Part shown: piece after piece, positions 49,384 to 61,630 of the stretch
Position numbering within the stretch: the stretch's first letter is position 1
Layout of the letters: each line of letters begins with the position of its first letter
Source: Silurus meridionalis
Lineage: Eukaryota > Chordata > Actinopteri > Siluriformes > Siluridae
NCBI RefSeq assembly: GCF_014805685.1
Contig: NC_060885.1
Span: forward strand, 21,298,632 to 21,362,631
Length of the DNA: 64,000 nt
Direction: 5' to 3'
Translations under genes and position numbers: made by a program
Notes under the pieces: generated by a model
What the model saw: the letters and a program-made list of their open reading frames with translations, nothing else
What the model was told of the DNA's origin: nothing
Database searches by the model: none

Positions 49384-51838
49384 CTCTCTGCTGATGTGCT
49401 CCAAACAGCCAGCAGCAGCTCACTGGGAAACAGCAAATCAATGGGAGCCTCCTCTTTCCCTCCTCCAAACTGAGCTTCGCATTTATCATATCACCAGGTG
49501 CCTGCGACTCTTATTTAATTATATAGCTCTTTGTCCTTCTTGCTCATCTCAAAGCTCAATAAACTGTTCAAGCAATTTGTGCAGGTCTCTCTTTTGTGTG
49601 TTCACCTTTAAAATGATAATAGTCCTGTTGCACTGTCTACAAAATGCCCTTTCTCAGATGTATGATGCTTCTCTCCGTGATCATCTGACTTTTGTGATGT
49701 TCAGTGGTCACCTCCTGGAGCGTAGAACAGCTCCTCGTGGACAGATGCGGTTTGCTGCAGTTTGTGGGGAAATTAAAGTGATGTCCTTGATACAGGATTA
49801 TCCACAATATTTCATAACCAGCTCCCAGGAAGAACTGCTATGATATGAGTTAAAAAAAAAAAAACATGATGTCATTGACTTCCTAGATAAGGCTGGTGAA
49901 AAACAAAAGAGCAATATCGCCTCAGATATAAAACAGATATAAAATGCATATAAAAGCAATCTATAGGGATACAAAGGTTTATATATTTTAGAAAATCCAC
50001 TTGTCTTCGAAATGATTTCACTGTCTTTATAAAAGCATATGAATTTACTCCTAATCTAATATTGCCTTGAGTCCACACCTTAATTCAATAAATCCTTTAC
50101 TTACTGGACTCTGTTACTGGGGCAAGGTGCCAGTACAAATACACATTTGCAAACTTGTGAACACACACTCACACAAACACACACACACTCACATGCTCTG
50201 TCTATTTAAGTAAGCTATCTGTCTCAGTCTCTTGCTTTGGTGATTAGATAACACTGCTGGCTCGATAAAAACAGAATACATCACAGAGTAAAGATGTTTA
50301 GAGTGCCAAAATCAATCCCTCCTTTCCACTGCAGCGGTTTGTGTTGGGCTCTTAAGCCGCCCAGTGAGCGTACAGTGGTGTCTTTAGAGCCAGAGCAGTA
50401 ATCCGGCTCTTTCACACGGCTCAGTTTGAATCTCAATAGGAATGTAGAAGCAGATTTACTCCCAAATCCCTCTGCAAACACCAACGCTAACGCTCATCTC
50501 TGGGTACCAACAGGACTCCTGTGTTTGTTCCCTGTGTGCGTCTGTATGTATGTGCGTGTGTGTGTATGTGTGTGTGTCCATGTGTTTGCTGTGTGAACAG
50601 CTGAGGCTAATTTTTTTTGTTTGGTCTAGTGACTCACAGCTCTTTATCCCACTTGCTCATTAGACCTAGTGTAAAATCTGGCTATGCTAAATGCCGCTAG
50701 TCAGAAAACTAAGTTTAAGTGTCTTACCTTTTTTTTTTTTTTTTTGACTGTTACGATTTAGCATGACAGAATTTAGTGAGGTAAACAGACTATTTATGAT
50801 CAGAGTTGATGTCGATAAGAAAGTTCTTCCTTAGTGTTACATGTCAGTGCTGCCATCTTAGCATCTGCTGTGATTGTTGTCTTCTCGTGGTTACAGTCAT
50901 GTTATGAGAATATAAGCTTCATCTTTTTTTATGGATTGATAAACCGAAAATATAATGGGTTTGTCTATCTCTAAATAACTATGAAAAATTAGTTGTCTAG
51001 CTATCGCTAAAAGCTGCTAAAACAAAGCATTGCATAAAAGGCACTGGTCTTGATAAATGTTACTATTAGAGGATTGTCGGGGCAAGTCACAGCGGCTCAG
51101 GCATGTCGTGATCTTCTTGATTGGTGAGTTTTTGGAATGGATTTCATCCTGAACAAATCAGTCCAGACAAGTGACAGATTCAGGTACAGTTAGAAGAATA
51201 GCTGAAAAAGTATTTATCAATCATTTCAGGATTTATTCTTCAATATTTGTGCAACTATTTTCTAAAGATGTGCACAGCCAGACAAACCTTCTGAGGCAGG
51301 TGTGTGATCATTTATGCACTTTTGATACTTGAGCACTTTATAACTCTGTTTGTAAACTTAAAGAAGAGACATGCTTGAGTAATTAAATGGTTTGGCTGAT
51401 CAAATGCATTTTGTGCTAGTAGAAAATTGTACATCTATGTTTTTCTCCCAACGAAGTCGTTTAAGCTAAGAAGCGGACCAGAGCTAATTAGTGGTGTGTA
51501 AACTGTCTGCTGATCACTGGCATTATGGGAGTATAATACTTCCAAGGCATGTAATATAACTCTTATCAGGGCAGAATGTGATGTTATTTCTGGGCATCTA
51601 AGCAGGAGATTAGGGAAAGATGGAAAAGCGCATTGGCTTGGAGAGGGGGCAGGAGGAGGCATGAATTCCATGAATGCCTCCTGGATCAGGGTCCACCGTT
51701 GCTCTGTTTGGATATGGATCAGCAACAGCTTCACCAGCAGACTCTCCTGTAGTCTGGAGTCTAATACTCTAAAGGCGCAGGGAGAAAAGATCTTGTTCCT
51801 CGTCTGGCTTTAGCTGGTTTAACCCAAATTCTGCTCTA
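49380..51838. other. Intergenic; longest ORF here not supported
   Basis: A 149-codon plus-strand ORF (49,394-49,843) is among the longest in the window but has no signal, domain, repeat pattern or splice context and is rejected as a gene. 50,520-50,580 is GT-rich and 50,731-50,745 poly(T). Otherwise unique DNA. Confidence 0.4.
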
Positions 51839-52080
51839 CCAAAGCCAACGATGATCAGAATCAAAATCAAAATCAGAATCAGGTTTACTGGCCAAGTGTG
51901 TTGACACAAATTTGGTTCCAGCTGTTATAGTGACTCTCAAAGTACAGACATAAATAACACTATACATTCAGCTTGGACTATAAAAGACAATACAGAAAAG
52001 ACAAGACCAAAACAGACTATACAAGACAATACAGACAATGTGAGACAATATAGACAGTACGAGTAACAAGTGATAAATAA
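51839..52080 (-). repeat. Retroelement 3'-end repeat ('aatcagaatcaggtttactg' type)
   Basis: (AATCAA)/(AATCAG) units lead into 'caggtttactggccaagtgt' and then 'acaaatttggttccagctgt', the reverse orientation of a known fish LINE 3' end. It is followed by 'acaatacagacaatgtgaga' type degenerate repeats. Confidence 0.5.
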
Positions 52081-55000
52081 AGTATCATATTCATACAGTA
52101 CAGCTGCTCTATACCTTTTTGTGTATCATGTTGCAACCGCCTGGCAAATTCATACAGTAAATATTTTAGCTCATAAACATGCACACACCTACTCACACAG
52201 AGGAAACTGGATGTCTGTCTGAGTGAAAAGACACTGGCCCCTGTGGTGCAGAGTGAATGATGAGAAATGTGTTGTCAGCGGTGACCTGATGTTTTCCGCC
52301 TCTCTCCATAAGACTTCTCATTAATGTAAAAGAGACAGGGAATGAAAAAAAAGCTTGCAAATAGAATTTACTTATAAGCACTTGGGCTTATGAGAGCAGC
52401 TCAGTTCTGGGAAAACCTTACATCATTTCTCCTGCCAGAGAGAAGCAGCTTACATCAAGTTCGATGAACATCTTCGTTTTACAAAACTATGCAATCAGGT
52501 GTTGTTGGTTGACCTTGTATTATCGGAGAGAATTGCAGAACTCTGTGTGTGTTTAGCATTTTAGGATACCAAATAGCACCATAAGGATATATTTTTACAT
52601 GACAGCCTAAACAGTTTGTAAGCATTTGGCTGATCCCCAGAAATAAAAAGCTTTTGGTCTGGAAAAAAAACTAGAACAAGGTAAGCTTGTTGATGTCTTT
52701 GAGTGTCTAAGTGAGTGCATAGGATGATGAATAGAGCTTTAACAGTCAGCTAGCTCTTAGGGAAAAAATACTGTACATTCCACTAACTCAGAAATTGTGG
52801 ATTTTTAGGTGTTTTTAGAACAGAGCTCGATTTTCCAACAATAATAAGAGATAAAATGGTATTAAAGTGGATTACAAAAATAAAGAGGTGTATTTAAGGT
52901 CTTACAACTATGTACATTTGCAATACAAAAAATAAATCTGTTGGTTTTGTAAGCAGGAGGATTGAAAGACTCCTGAAATTGCACTGATGACATATCTCTG
53001 GTGAGGTTTAGCAATACAATGAAGTCATTGATATGAAATATTAAATTTATTATACTGTTTAATTGCAATTAAACCCTAGTTTTAAAAAAAGCCAACATTT
53101 TGATGTCTCTGTAAGTAGCTGGTTATTACTGTAATCTAAGTAATATTCTATTCATTGTCAGGAGTTACAGTTACAGATTGGCTCGAAATCCAGTCCGCAG
53201 CGTTTTTCTACAGGTTGTAACATGATCGTGTTCTCATAATTATTTTGTTGTTGCAAGAAAAAAAGCCAGGTAATGTAAATTAGGTAATTTGAAATACGTC
53301 TGTGTATATTAAAAGTTGAACTTTCATCCTGTTGTATTGACTGAGGGCAAAAAATCAGTCTGGTCTTAAAGACACAAATGAGGGCATTTCAAAACTCTTT
53401 GGCATCCGGCACCAAACTAATCAGCTGTGACGCAAATGCCAAGACAGAGAAGGAAAAATAAACGGACGGCTTTTCATTTTGGGAGGAGAGGTTTGACTGT
53501 AAGACGGCAATGCTGACTTTCTACTTTAATGATAACTACAGAGAGCGAGAGAGAGAGTGAGGTAAACGAAAGCAAATACTGTGTTATCAGCTTCTGAGGT
53601 TATCAGGTAAAGTATGTGCAGTGATAAGAGCTTAACTCCCACCTTAACATACACACAAACACTCCTACACACAACCACACAAAACATTTTTATGATTATA
53701 CACATTCAAATCGATTTTCACATCTCTTGTATTATATGAAATACGTCTTGGGTGTGTGTGTGTGTGTAGGATGACTACACTATTTGCTGGGATGTGGTTG
53801 CAGCTGAAATCAGTGGCTCATTATGGAATTGGGATCAGTTCAGACAATAGATTCTGATGTTGTGAAACTTGGTCTGAGGTGTGGCTATAAAACTGAATAA
53901 AACCATTGCTTTGATCATCTTTCATGATTCAGTGGGTTAGTTTTGACACAATTTGAATCTTTGAAAATAAATGAACCCCCTCCTTCCAGGGCATGGCATG
54001 CAAACTAGGAAACTAGTGCTGGAAGCTTTTGGTACCATTAGTATAATAGTGCTGGTTTACAGAGCAGAGGGGCAAAGGGTCACAAGGTCATTTGTTGGCA
54101 TTTATCAGGTGGATGTTAATCAGATTTCTAAAACGTCCCACTCTGCATTCTTCCATTCATTCATTTCGCATAACTTTCCCAAACGGCCATGCACAAAGCT
54201 TGACACATGTTCCATCTAGCAACTCAGTCACACCTTCACCCGTAGCCATTTTCTTCCCAAAACCAATTTCAACATTTTAATTACCATAATCTACTTTAAT
54301 CGACTCAATTCCCATTAGTAGCAAGTGTTTAACAGGTTTTTACCTCCTAGTGCTGTGATGGTGTATGGGGACTGGAGGTTTCACCAGTGTGAGTATGCGG
54401 TTAAAACCCCCACTGGCACCCACACCGAGGTGAAAGGTCACCACTAACTGCTCGATGTTAAGCCTGTCAGTGCACGCATAAGTACATTGCTCATTGCTCA
54501 TTTACACACTGAAAGATCATTGTGATACATCTCTTCATGTGTGTGATATTTCAAAAATGCACAGTATTTAACAGTGGCTAAGAATGCATCAATCAGTGAA
54601 GGTGCTGATGGGACTCTGCGTCTATCTCTATGGGCCCTCTTGTTTGTACACTGATTATAACACTTGGGAGCCAACAAGTCTTTCCTCAGAGCAAACACAG
54701 ATGGACAGATACTGAAGGACACACACATTCTCTTTTTTCCACAGACTCACTTATAAGGGTCCCTGTAATTAGAACGAAATTTTGTCTCTTTATGGTCTCA
54801 TAAAGCTCCCAGTGCAAACAAGTTTACAGCCCAAGCAGTAATTAGTCTTTGTTTAGTGCTTATTCTACAGAATTACAGCTCTCATCAGCACTTAGCACGC
54901 TGCTAATCAGCCTTTACCAGACTCAAGCATGACATCTTTATGATCCAGGTACGAGGAAATTTAACACGCTGTCACACTGAGCTGCACACTTGCACTTACT

Positions 55001-55719
55001 TTTGCTTCAGTCAGATTCATTATAATATAAAATTAATGTTGCCTTGTAGCAGCTTGAGCTCATAAAACCACATGAAGTGCTGGCCTGAATGTCTGAGTAT
55101 ATTGTTTCAATTAAAATATTATTTCGAGCACAATCCATGTAAACAATGAAACTTTGAAACTATGCTGAGTGTCAAGTGTCTGGTTATATGCTCCTACATC
55201 TGAAGACAGTATGTGTATACGTGATGCCTCGCTTATAGCAACTTATTAAAGTCGGGTTCAATTAATTTGATCAAATGAAATAAAATGTCACTAATGCTAC
55301 TAAAAATATATCCTTCAGTATTACATGTGTGTATTAAGTTTCTTTTCAAACAGTTTTTTGTTAACTACCTAAAACACTTTGTTTTATATTCTATTTTATA
55401 TTTTGCCCTGTATAAGGTCTTTACTCAAAGTATTAGTCAATGTTTTTTTTTATTGATGTATTCACCTAGAGATAGATGCTATCATAATTAAAAAGATATA
55501 AGCATTTTCAGTTTCCACAAAGGAGGATCAGTATAGGCTTTTTCACATCACTGAAAGGACTGTTATTCTGGATTTAAATTAAACATTATTGCATTTCTGA
55601 TATATGCATTAAATCCTTTGCTCGATATGAAATGAAGAAGAATAATTAAGCAATTAAAGTGGCCATAATCAATTAACAAATCACTTATACAACAGATAAA
55701 GGTCCTGTTCATAGTTACA
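52081..55719. other. Intergenic, no gene seen
   Basis: Unique DNA. 54,745-54,960 is repeat-free with many TAAT/ATTA cores ('ccctgtaattagaacgaaat', 'gcagtaattagtctttgttt') and is a possible conserved element. No exon with splice sites and domain is recognised. Confidence 0.4.
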
Positions 55720-55890
55720 TTATGCCAGAGGTGTAAAGAGGACCTGAAAATCATACTTAAGTAAAAGTTTACTTACCTTACTGCAGAACTGAATCAATTA
55801 CGAGTTAAAAGGTCTTGAGTATTTGACTTGAGTAAAAATCTTGGAGTATCTCATTTTAACTGTACTTAAGCATTTGAGTTATATTTAATG
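55720..55890. mobile_element. hAT-type MITE end fragment
   Basis: 'tgccagaggtgtaaagagga', then 'cttaagtaaaagtttactta' and 'gtatttgacttgagtaaaaa', resemble the 'ccagaggtggaaagtaac... tacttgagtatt' terminus of fish hAT-type MITEs. The other end was not found. Confidence 0.45.
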
Positions 55891-56649
55891 TAGATTGCTC
55901 TAGTCCTCAACACCAAGACACAGGTTAGTGAAAAGCCAAAATAAAACAGATTATTAGAAGTTTTATTTCCTCAAATCAAATTGTACACCTTAACACTGCA
56001 TTACCATCAACACAACAGCCTCTTCAGCATGCCAGAATGAAACAAAGATCAAAGTCAGGCAAAAAAAAGTCAAGGTAGCAAAACTATCTTTGAAAAAAGG
56101 ATATTCAATAACGATCATGTATCATGTAACAAAGTTTAAGAACCATTAGTATTCAGTGGGCAAATACAATGAAAGTAAATTATTTAAGATAAAGTGAAAA
56201 TAAACATTTAAGCTGACTGTGATTTGATGCACCTCTCAGTCTAAGAGAGGGCCAATATTTTCATTCAATTTAGCCAAAGCTGGTTCTCAAGGTTTTTGGA
56301 ATTTATTCAAGCTCGTTTTGGACTGAAAACGAGGCCAGTGTTGCTAAAAAAGTCGCTCAAAAGCAGCAGATGTGGGTAGGGGAGTGTTGGGTCTTAATAA
56401 CTTCTTCAACAGCGGTGCAATGTTATTGGTAACGTTCATTGTCAATTACAATATAGTGGCTTAAAAAAATACTATTGAATCATATTCATATTCTTTATAT
56501 TCTTTTGAATAAAAAATGTAGTTGAGTAGAGAGTAAATGTCGCTTATATCTTTGATACTCACTAAAATTGTAATGTAGCCAAACATTATAGTTATGTACA
56601 GTAACAAAGTATTTTTCTTCAAACACTTTACACTTCTGCATTATGCCAC

Positions 56650-56650
<1 letters not shown>
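55891..56650. other. Intergenic, no gene seen
   Basis: AT-rich unique sequence. Confidence 0.4.

Positions 56651-56720
<70 letters not shown>
56651..56720. repeat. (AT)n microsatellite
   Basis: About 68 bases of alternating AT. Confidence 0.95.
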
Positions 56721-56721
<1 letters not shown>

Positions 56722-56849
56722 GCACAGAATCTGGCTATGATTTTGGTTCCATAGAATGAGCTTTGGCCATTCATCGTTTCTACATCTCATATAAATAAAT
56801 TTTTCTTTGTTTATAATGTTAGTCTACAACACAAGCTGCGCCTTGTTTC

Positions 56850-57055
56850 TTTTTTATGTGAGTCTGATTGGCTCCCAGACTATGTTTAACTGCTTTCCTG
56901 CCGCCGCTCTTCACGGTTACTGAACGATGTGTGTGTGTGTGTGTGTAAGTGTGTGAGTGGGTGTGTGTGGCGGTCTCGGCTCATTAGACAGGGGGCGCAC
57001 GGTGAGGTGAGATCCTGATGGAGTGTTCTGGCTAGAGTGGGCGTGATCTCCGTAA

Positions 57056-57062
<7 letters not shown>
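56850..57062 (+). promoter_or_regulatory. Possible proximal promoter of the right-end gene
   Basis: The sequence changes here from AT-rich to GC-rich with CpG dinucleotides. An inverted CCAAT box ('gattggctccc') is at about 56,867. No TATA box is obvious, in keeping with a CpG-type promoter. It lies just upstream of the putative first exon. Placement is inference. Confidence 0.3.

Positions 57063-57117
<55 letters not shown>
57063..57117. repeat. (TC)n microsatellite
   Basis: About 54 bases of TC at the upstream edge of the CpG-rich putative first exon. Polypyrimidine tracts of this kind are frequent near vertebrate promoters. Confidence 0.95.
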
Positions 57118-57119
<2 letters not shown>

Positions 57120-57623
57120 AGGAGAAGAGCGACAGGCGGCGAGCGCAGCACTCACAGCGGGGACGTGGTTTGAAATCCGATCTGGGCTAATTTTTTTTCC
57201 CCCTCTCCCCTCCTCCCGCTCCCCCTCCACAGTCCCGGAGCTCCAAACTGTTTAGCGGGAGTTCGTGAGTCCAGCAGTTCCACACAGAGGAGCGCCTGAG
57301 CAGATCAGATCAGAGTAGAGCAGAGAGAGACAGAGGAGCTCCCATCACTCGGACCCGCGCACCTCCTCCACGTTCCCGGGACGAGATGGTCTTGTGTGCT
57401 CTCTGAGGCTTTCTTCTCAACTCAGAGCGGCTGAAGGCGGCACGACGCGGAGACAGGAGCTGAAGTTGATTCGGATTTGCCCCGTGCTGAACGAACTGCT
57501 GAATCTTCCGAGCATCTTCATCTGCCGGACCCCTTGGACTATCCGCGTTCCCCAAGGAGCAGCTGTCAAATTTACGGCGATTTCTAAAAGCTGAGGATTT
57601 ACTGGCAACACGAGACATTTCGG
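57118..57623 (+). other. Putative non-coding first exon, CpG-rich
   Basis: This is the most CpG-dense part of the window ('gaagagcgacaggcggcgag', 'actcggacccgcgcacctcc', 'ggcggcacgacgcggagaca'). The sequence has the look of a vertebrate 5' untranslated region. Possible splice donors are 'tttcgg|gtgatt' after 57,623 and 'attg|gtaaag' after 57,668. The next convincing exon on this strand is at 62,132-62,361. Short upstream ATGs are present but no long coding frame. The transcript link and the boundaries are inference. Confidence 0.4.
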
Positions 57624-58139
57624 GTGATTATTATTATTATTTTTTAATAATCGTTCTTAAGAGTATTGGTAAAGTAAAAGGATTGCTGGATGTTATCCTC
57701 TTCATCTTTACCATCATCATCATCATCATCATTATTATTATTATTATTATTATTACCACCAGAAATGCTGCTGCAGCTGATGTTGATGGTTGTGATGATG
57801 ATCATGATGATACAGTTCTTGCATTTTTGCTCCTGTTCTGGTTTAACTGAATTCCTCGTTCCCACCCAAGACAGGTCGGTTGAGTTTTACTCCAAGCTGC
57901 GCAATCCAATTAAATCTGAAAATCTACCCCGCTTTCTGCTCCACACAAACATCTAATCCTGTTCGCTATTTTATTGTATTATTACAGTGTGGTGTGAACT
58001 CGAAGCAGTGCATACTGGAATTTCAGGAGCGCTCTAGATATTGTGACTGCAGGAAAAAAAAAGTCAAAACCGCCCTAAATAGTGCACGTTATGGTGTGTA
58101 GGGTGTAGGGTTTCAGGCGTGCAGGCACTGATCATCACG
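57624..58139. other. Intron-like stretch with ATC/ATT microsatellite
   Basis: (ATC)n and (ATT)n tracts lie at 57,714-57,754. An ATG at 57,765 opens a hydrophobic frame ('MLLQLMLMVVMMIMMIQF') that meets a possible donor 'agacag|gtcggt' near 57,875. See the findings. Confidence 0.35.
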
Positions 58140-58249
58140 GTGACAGAGGGGCTGAAAGCGAGTGCAGCGCAGGTTCCGGTGGGTCAGGTGCCGCGCGCGC
58201 GCCCCCGACTTTGCGCTCGGTGAGAAGACGGATCCGCGCGTACCTGCGC

Positions 58250-58256
<7 letters not shown>
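58140..58256. other. Second CpG-rich patch
   Basis: Very CpG-dense, including 'tgccgcgcgcgcgccccc' and 'gatccgcgcgtacctgcgcg'. It probably belongs to the same CpG island as the putative first exon. An alternative first exon is possible but no boundary can be assigned. Confidence 0.4.

Positions 58257-58312
<56 letters not shown>
58250..58312. repeat. Compound (TC)n(AC)n microsatellite
   Basis: About 40 bases of TC followed directly by about 20 bases of AC. Confidence 0.95.
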
Positions 58313-58669
58313 CATTCATCGTTCACACGCGCCATCGCGTTACGCATACAGTGATGAAACTCAGAGGCGAAAAGCCCAATAACTCCAGAGACGGTTCGTG
58401 CTCGTGCTCGTGCTTTGGTGACAATGTGCGTCCTGATTTATTAAAATAAATAAATAAATATTAATAATAATAATAAACGGGTCAAGGTGAAAGATAAGGT
58501 ATAACACGGTATAAGGTATAACTGGAATTGCCCTCGATTCGAATTGGCGAATTTTTCTTTTTACAAATTTCTGAAAGTTCAGAAATCTCAACACAACGCT
58601 GTTTGGGTCACTGCCACGTCCTCTGTGATGAGGGACGAAGGACAAGCATGTAGAGAATGATGCATTAAT

Positions 58670-58830
58670 GTACAGTAGATTACTAATATATAATGTATGT
58701 ATATTTTGAATCAGTTGTACACACACGTACATATATATGTACGTGTGTGTGTGTGTGTGTGTGTACAACTGATTCAAAATATACATATATATATAGTATA
58801 TAAATATTATATATTAGTAATAAACTGTAC
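58670..58830. repeat. AT-rich palindrome of about 160 bases
   Basis: Inner perfect arms of 24 bases lie at 58,701-58,724 and 58,759-58,782 (core 'tgaatcagttgtac' and its complement 'gtacaactgattca'). An outer imperfect arm pairs 'gtacagtagattactaatat' (58,670) with 'atattagtaataaactgtac' (ending 58,830). The centre includes a self-complementary 'gtacatatatatgtac' and a GT run. The transcript could fold into a long hairpin. Confidence 0.85.
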
Positions 58831-59044
58831 ACATACACAGACATAAGCCGGCTATTTGTCTTGCTTGAAGGCAGTCGAGCTTCTCTGTGTCCATTTTTGC
58901 ACCCATTACAGAGAGGACATCTGAAACCAATTTTGCGCTTTATATTGCGTTTAATGTCTCGTGGGGTGTTAACGGGGCGCCAGCGGGAATCATTAGCCAC
59001 CTGCGTTCAGCTCCGTGCAGCCTCACTTATCCACTACAAGCCCC

Positions 59045-59047
<3 letters not shown>
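58831..59047. other. Unique sequence beside the palindrome
   Basis: Repeat-free sequence containing 'gcgctttatattgcgtttaa' and 'tgtctcgtggggtgttaacg'. No exon is supported. Confidence 0.4.

Positions 59048-59083
<36 letters not shown>
59048..59083. repeat. (AC)n microsatellite
   Basis: About 36 bases of AC. Confidence 0.95.
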
Positions 59084-59089
<6 letters not shown>

Positions 59090-59951
59090 AGACACTGAAT
59101 TCAAGCCTGATACGTGCGTTGATTAAATTTCATGGTCAGTATAATCAGTGTTGGTCCTGTTTTATGAAGATGCTCAAAGGGTGGCTCTGGTATCCATGTA
59201 GAAGAGTGGATAAGCTTGTCCTCAGCTGCTATTACATGACATTTTTTATGTACTGTATTTCCTTCACACTGCAACTTTATTAGAGTCTCCCTCACTGGAG
59301 TTTGTAATCCAGAGCTCTAGTTCATTCTGCACACAGGAGAAATCTAGGGCTGTCTCTTTCAGGAAAAAAAAAGAAGAAGATGAAGAAGAAAGAGAAGAAG
59401 ACGCCTTTATCGACTCTAATTTCCTCACTTCCTCAGCCCTTAAGAGAGCAGCATAAGACTTGGGTCTGACTTTAAATCGATCAATGTGTGTCATTCAGGT
59501 TGCTCAGGGAGGAAAAGTCAGTCGCTGAACTTTGCAGCACTCACGCCCAGTCGCTGATTAAACTCCTTTTCCCTTCTCGTCATTGTCAGTGTGCTTCAGG
59601 CTCATCCAGGTTTTAATCAGGCTCTAGTCACATTCTCGTTTTGCAAAGGCAGGGCCCACGGTATTTCTGTCTGCTCTGCATGTACGCGTACGTGTGACGT
59701 TCGCATGTGTCTGTAGGCACACTTGAACGACCTGATGACAGGCACGTTTCCTTTTAAAAGCCAACAGCCGTAGGTCCGCTTCATGAAAGAGTTCTTTGTC
59801 GTTTGTGCAAATGTGATTTTTTTTTTTCTTCCTTTCGCTCGAAAAAGGGTAAAATCATTCATGACTACTTTCTCTCTTTGTTTTTTTTAATGGAGTTCTC
59901 TGAAAATGGATTATGATGTCTGTAATATAGTGTGTCGCACATATTCATGTG

Positions 59952-59988
<37 letters not shown>

Positions 59989-61025
59989 AAACAGAGAGTG
60001 TGTAGGAAGGGGATTAGCTCTACTGTCTTGTGCTCTCTCCTTCCTTTCCCTCATTTTCTCTTGTATAATCTGTGAGTTAAATAAGGAGGCTTAGAGGCCT
60101 AGTATGGTCTGTACTGGGCAGCATAATAAAAAAAAAGATAAAAATGCAGAATGTGACTAGCATGTGACAGGCTTTGGTTGTCTTTTACTAAAAAAACAAC
60201 AATATGAAAGCCTCTGCCATCACTGAATATTTGAGAGAGCAGTTAAATTTTTTTTGTATACATATTTTAAATGCTTCAGTTATTACCCCTAAATAGTTAC
60301 AGCTGCATTGATGCACAAACATGTGTCTGTGCCAGGCAGCCTAGCATCTCAGTGCAGGATGCAGGCCTCGTCTGTTTTAGCTTGGTATGAGCATGTTTCT
60401 TCGTGCATATTTCTGTTTGATTTTGTTCACATACCGGTGAGGAAACAGCGAACGAAAAACACAAAAAACGTGGAGGCTGACACGTTAATATTCGGGTCCA
60501 GCCAATTGTATTTCACTGAGGAGCAAATCAAATTCTTAAGTAAAAGTTTTGCATTAATATGACCCGAGCTGAGGTCCAGGCGTTGCTACACAGCAAAGTT
60601 GCACTACTGCTAATCAGTCATTAGGCCTGCCAGGCCTCACCACACTCTTCTGTGTTTAGACTGGGCTGCTAAGTTTAAACGACATTAAAGGCAAAGCTAC
60701 TACATTACTGTCTCGCACCCTCGCCGAGAACTGGTGTTTTAGACTAGATCCAGCCGTTCAAGCTGTAACCTGTCGCTGCCCTTTTTTATTGCGCACCTCA
60801 CAAGCCGGACTTTATATGGGCACTTTGTTTCTGTAACAAGCAAAAGAGTAGTGGTAGGGGCTTCAGGAGTCTTTGGAGCAAACACCGCGTTGTCAGCCAA
60901 GAGCCGTGATCCCTGTGTTACTGTAAGATACAGAAGACTCCAGGAGCCCATGCCAGAATCACACACACACTCCAGACTGACACGCTCCAGAAATACACAG
61001 AGCAGATAGACTCCACAAATACACC

Positions 61026-61026
<1 letters not shown>
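59084..61026. other. Putative first intron, no exon seen
   Basis: If the first-exon call is right, this is intron. It holds a purine-rich GAA stretch (59,370-59,402), a short CA run (59,957-59,983), and unique sequence with moderate GC. ORFs here have no domain. Confidence 0.4.

Positions 61027-61060
<34 letters not shown>
61027..61060. repeat. (CA)n microsatellite
   Basis: About 34 bases of CA. An interrupted GT stretch follows at about 61,351-61,402. Confidence 0.95.
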
Positions 61061-61063
<3 letters not shown>

Positions 61064-61578
61064 GCCCAACCTGATACACTATCACTCTGCAGCACTGAAA
61101 CCACTGCTGCTCTGCCAGCCAAAGAAAATATGCTGTTGCTCAACACATGTTTTGTGTGCATGTGAGTGTGTGTGTATGTGTGTGTAAGTGAATAGATTCC
61201 CTCTGGGTTAGATGTCTCCTCAGTTTGAACTGACCAATAACTAGTCTGTACGGCTTACGAAAAAGAAAACAGAAGTGTTTGCATATCATCTAAGGTCGTT
61301 TTGGAAAAAAAAGGCAGCATTTAACATCAATATAAACCTTGTGTATTTATGTGTGTGTGTGGGGGTGTGTGTGTGTGGGTGTGTGTGTGTGTGTGTGTGT
61401 GTCGAAGCCAAGGTTGTAAAAATAACAGGAGCTGATGTTTAAGACAACACACAGCTCTATGACATTCAAAGCAGAATACCCAGATTTGCTGTGTGTGGGT
61501 GGGTTTCTTGTTAGACTACTTTACATTCCTTTTATTGTAACTAATGTAAACTTTCTATGTGGCAAGGCGCAACCTCAC
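61061..61578. other. Putative intron, no gene seen
   Basis: Unique sequence plus GT-rich patches. No ORF with domains. Confidence 0.4.
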
Positions 61579-61579
61579 A

Positions 61580-61626
<47 letters not shown>
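61579..61626. repeat. (AC)n microsatellite
   Basis: About 48 bases of AC, 500 bases upstream of the coding exon. Confidence 0.95.

Positions 61627-61630
<4 letters not shown>

Noticed and set aside
49394..49843. 149-codon plus-strand ORF, among the longest in the window
   Set aside because: No domain, signal peptide, composition bias or splice context, and it starts just after a TG array. Likely chance.
58361..58786. 141-codon minus-strand ORF near the CpG island
   Set aside because: It runs through the AT/GT palindrome and low-complexity sequence, and has no domain.
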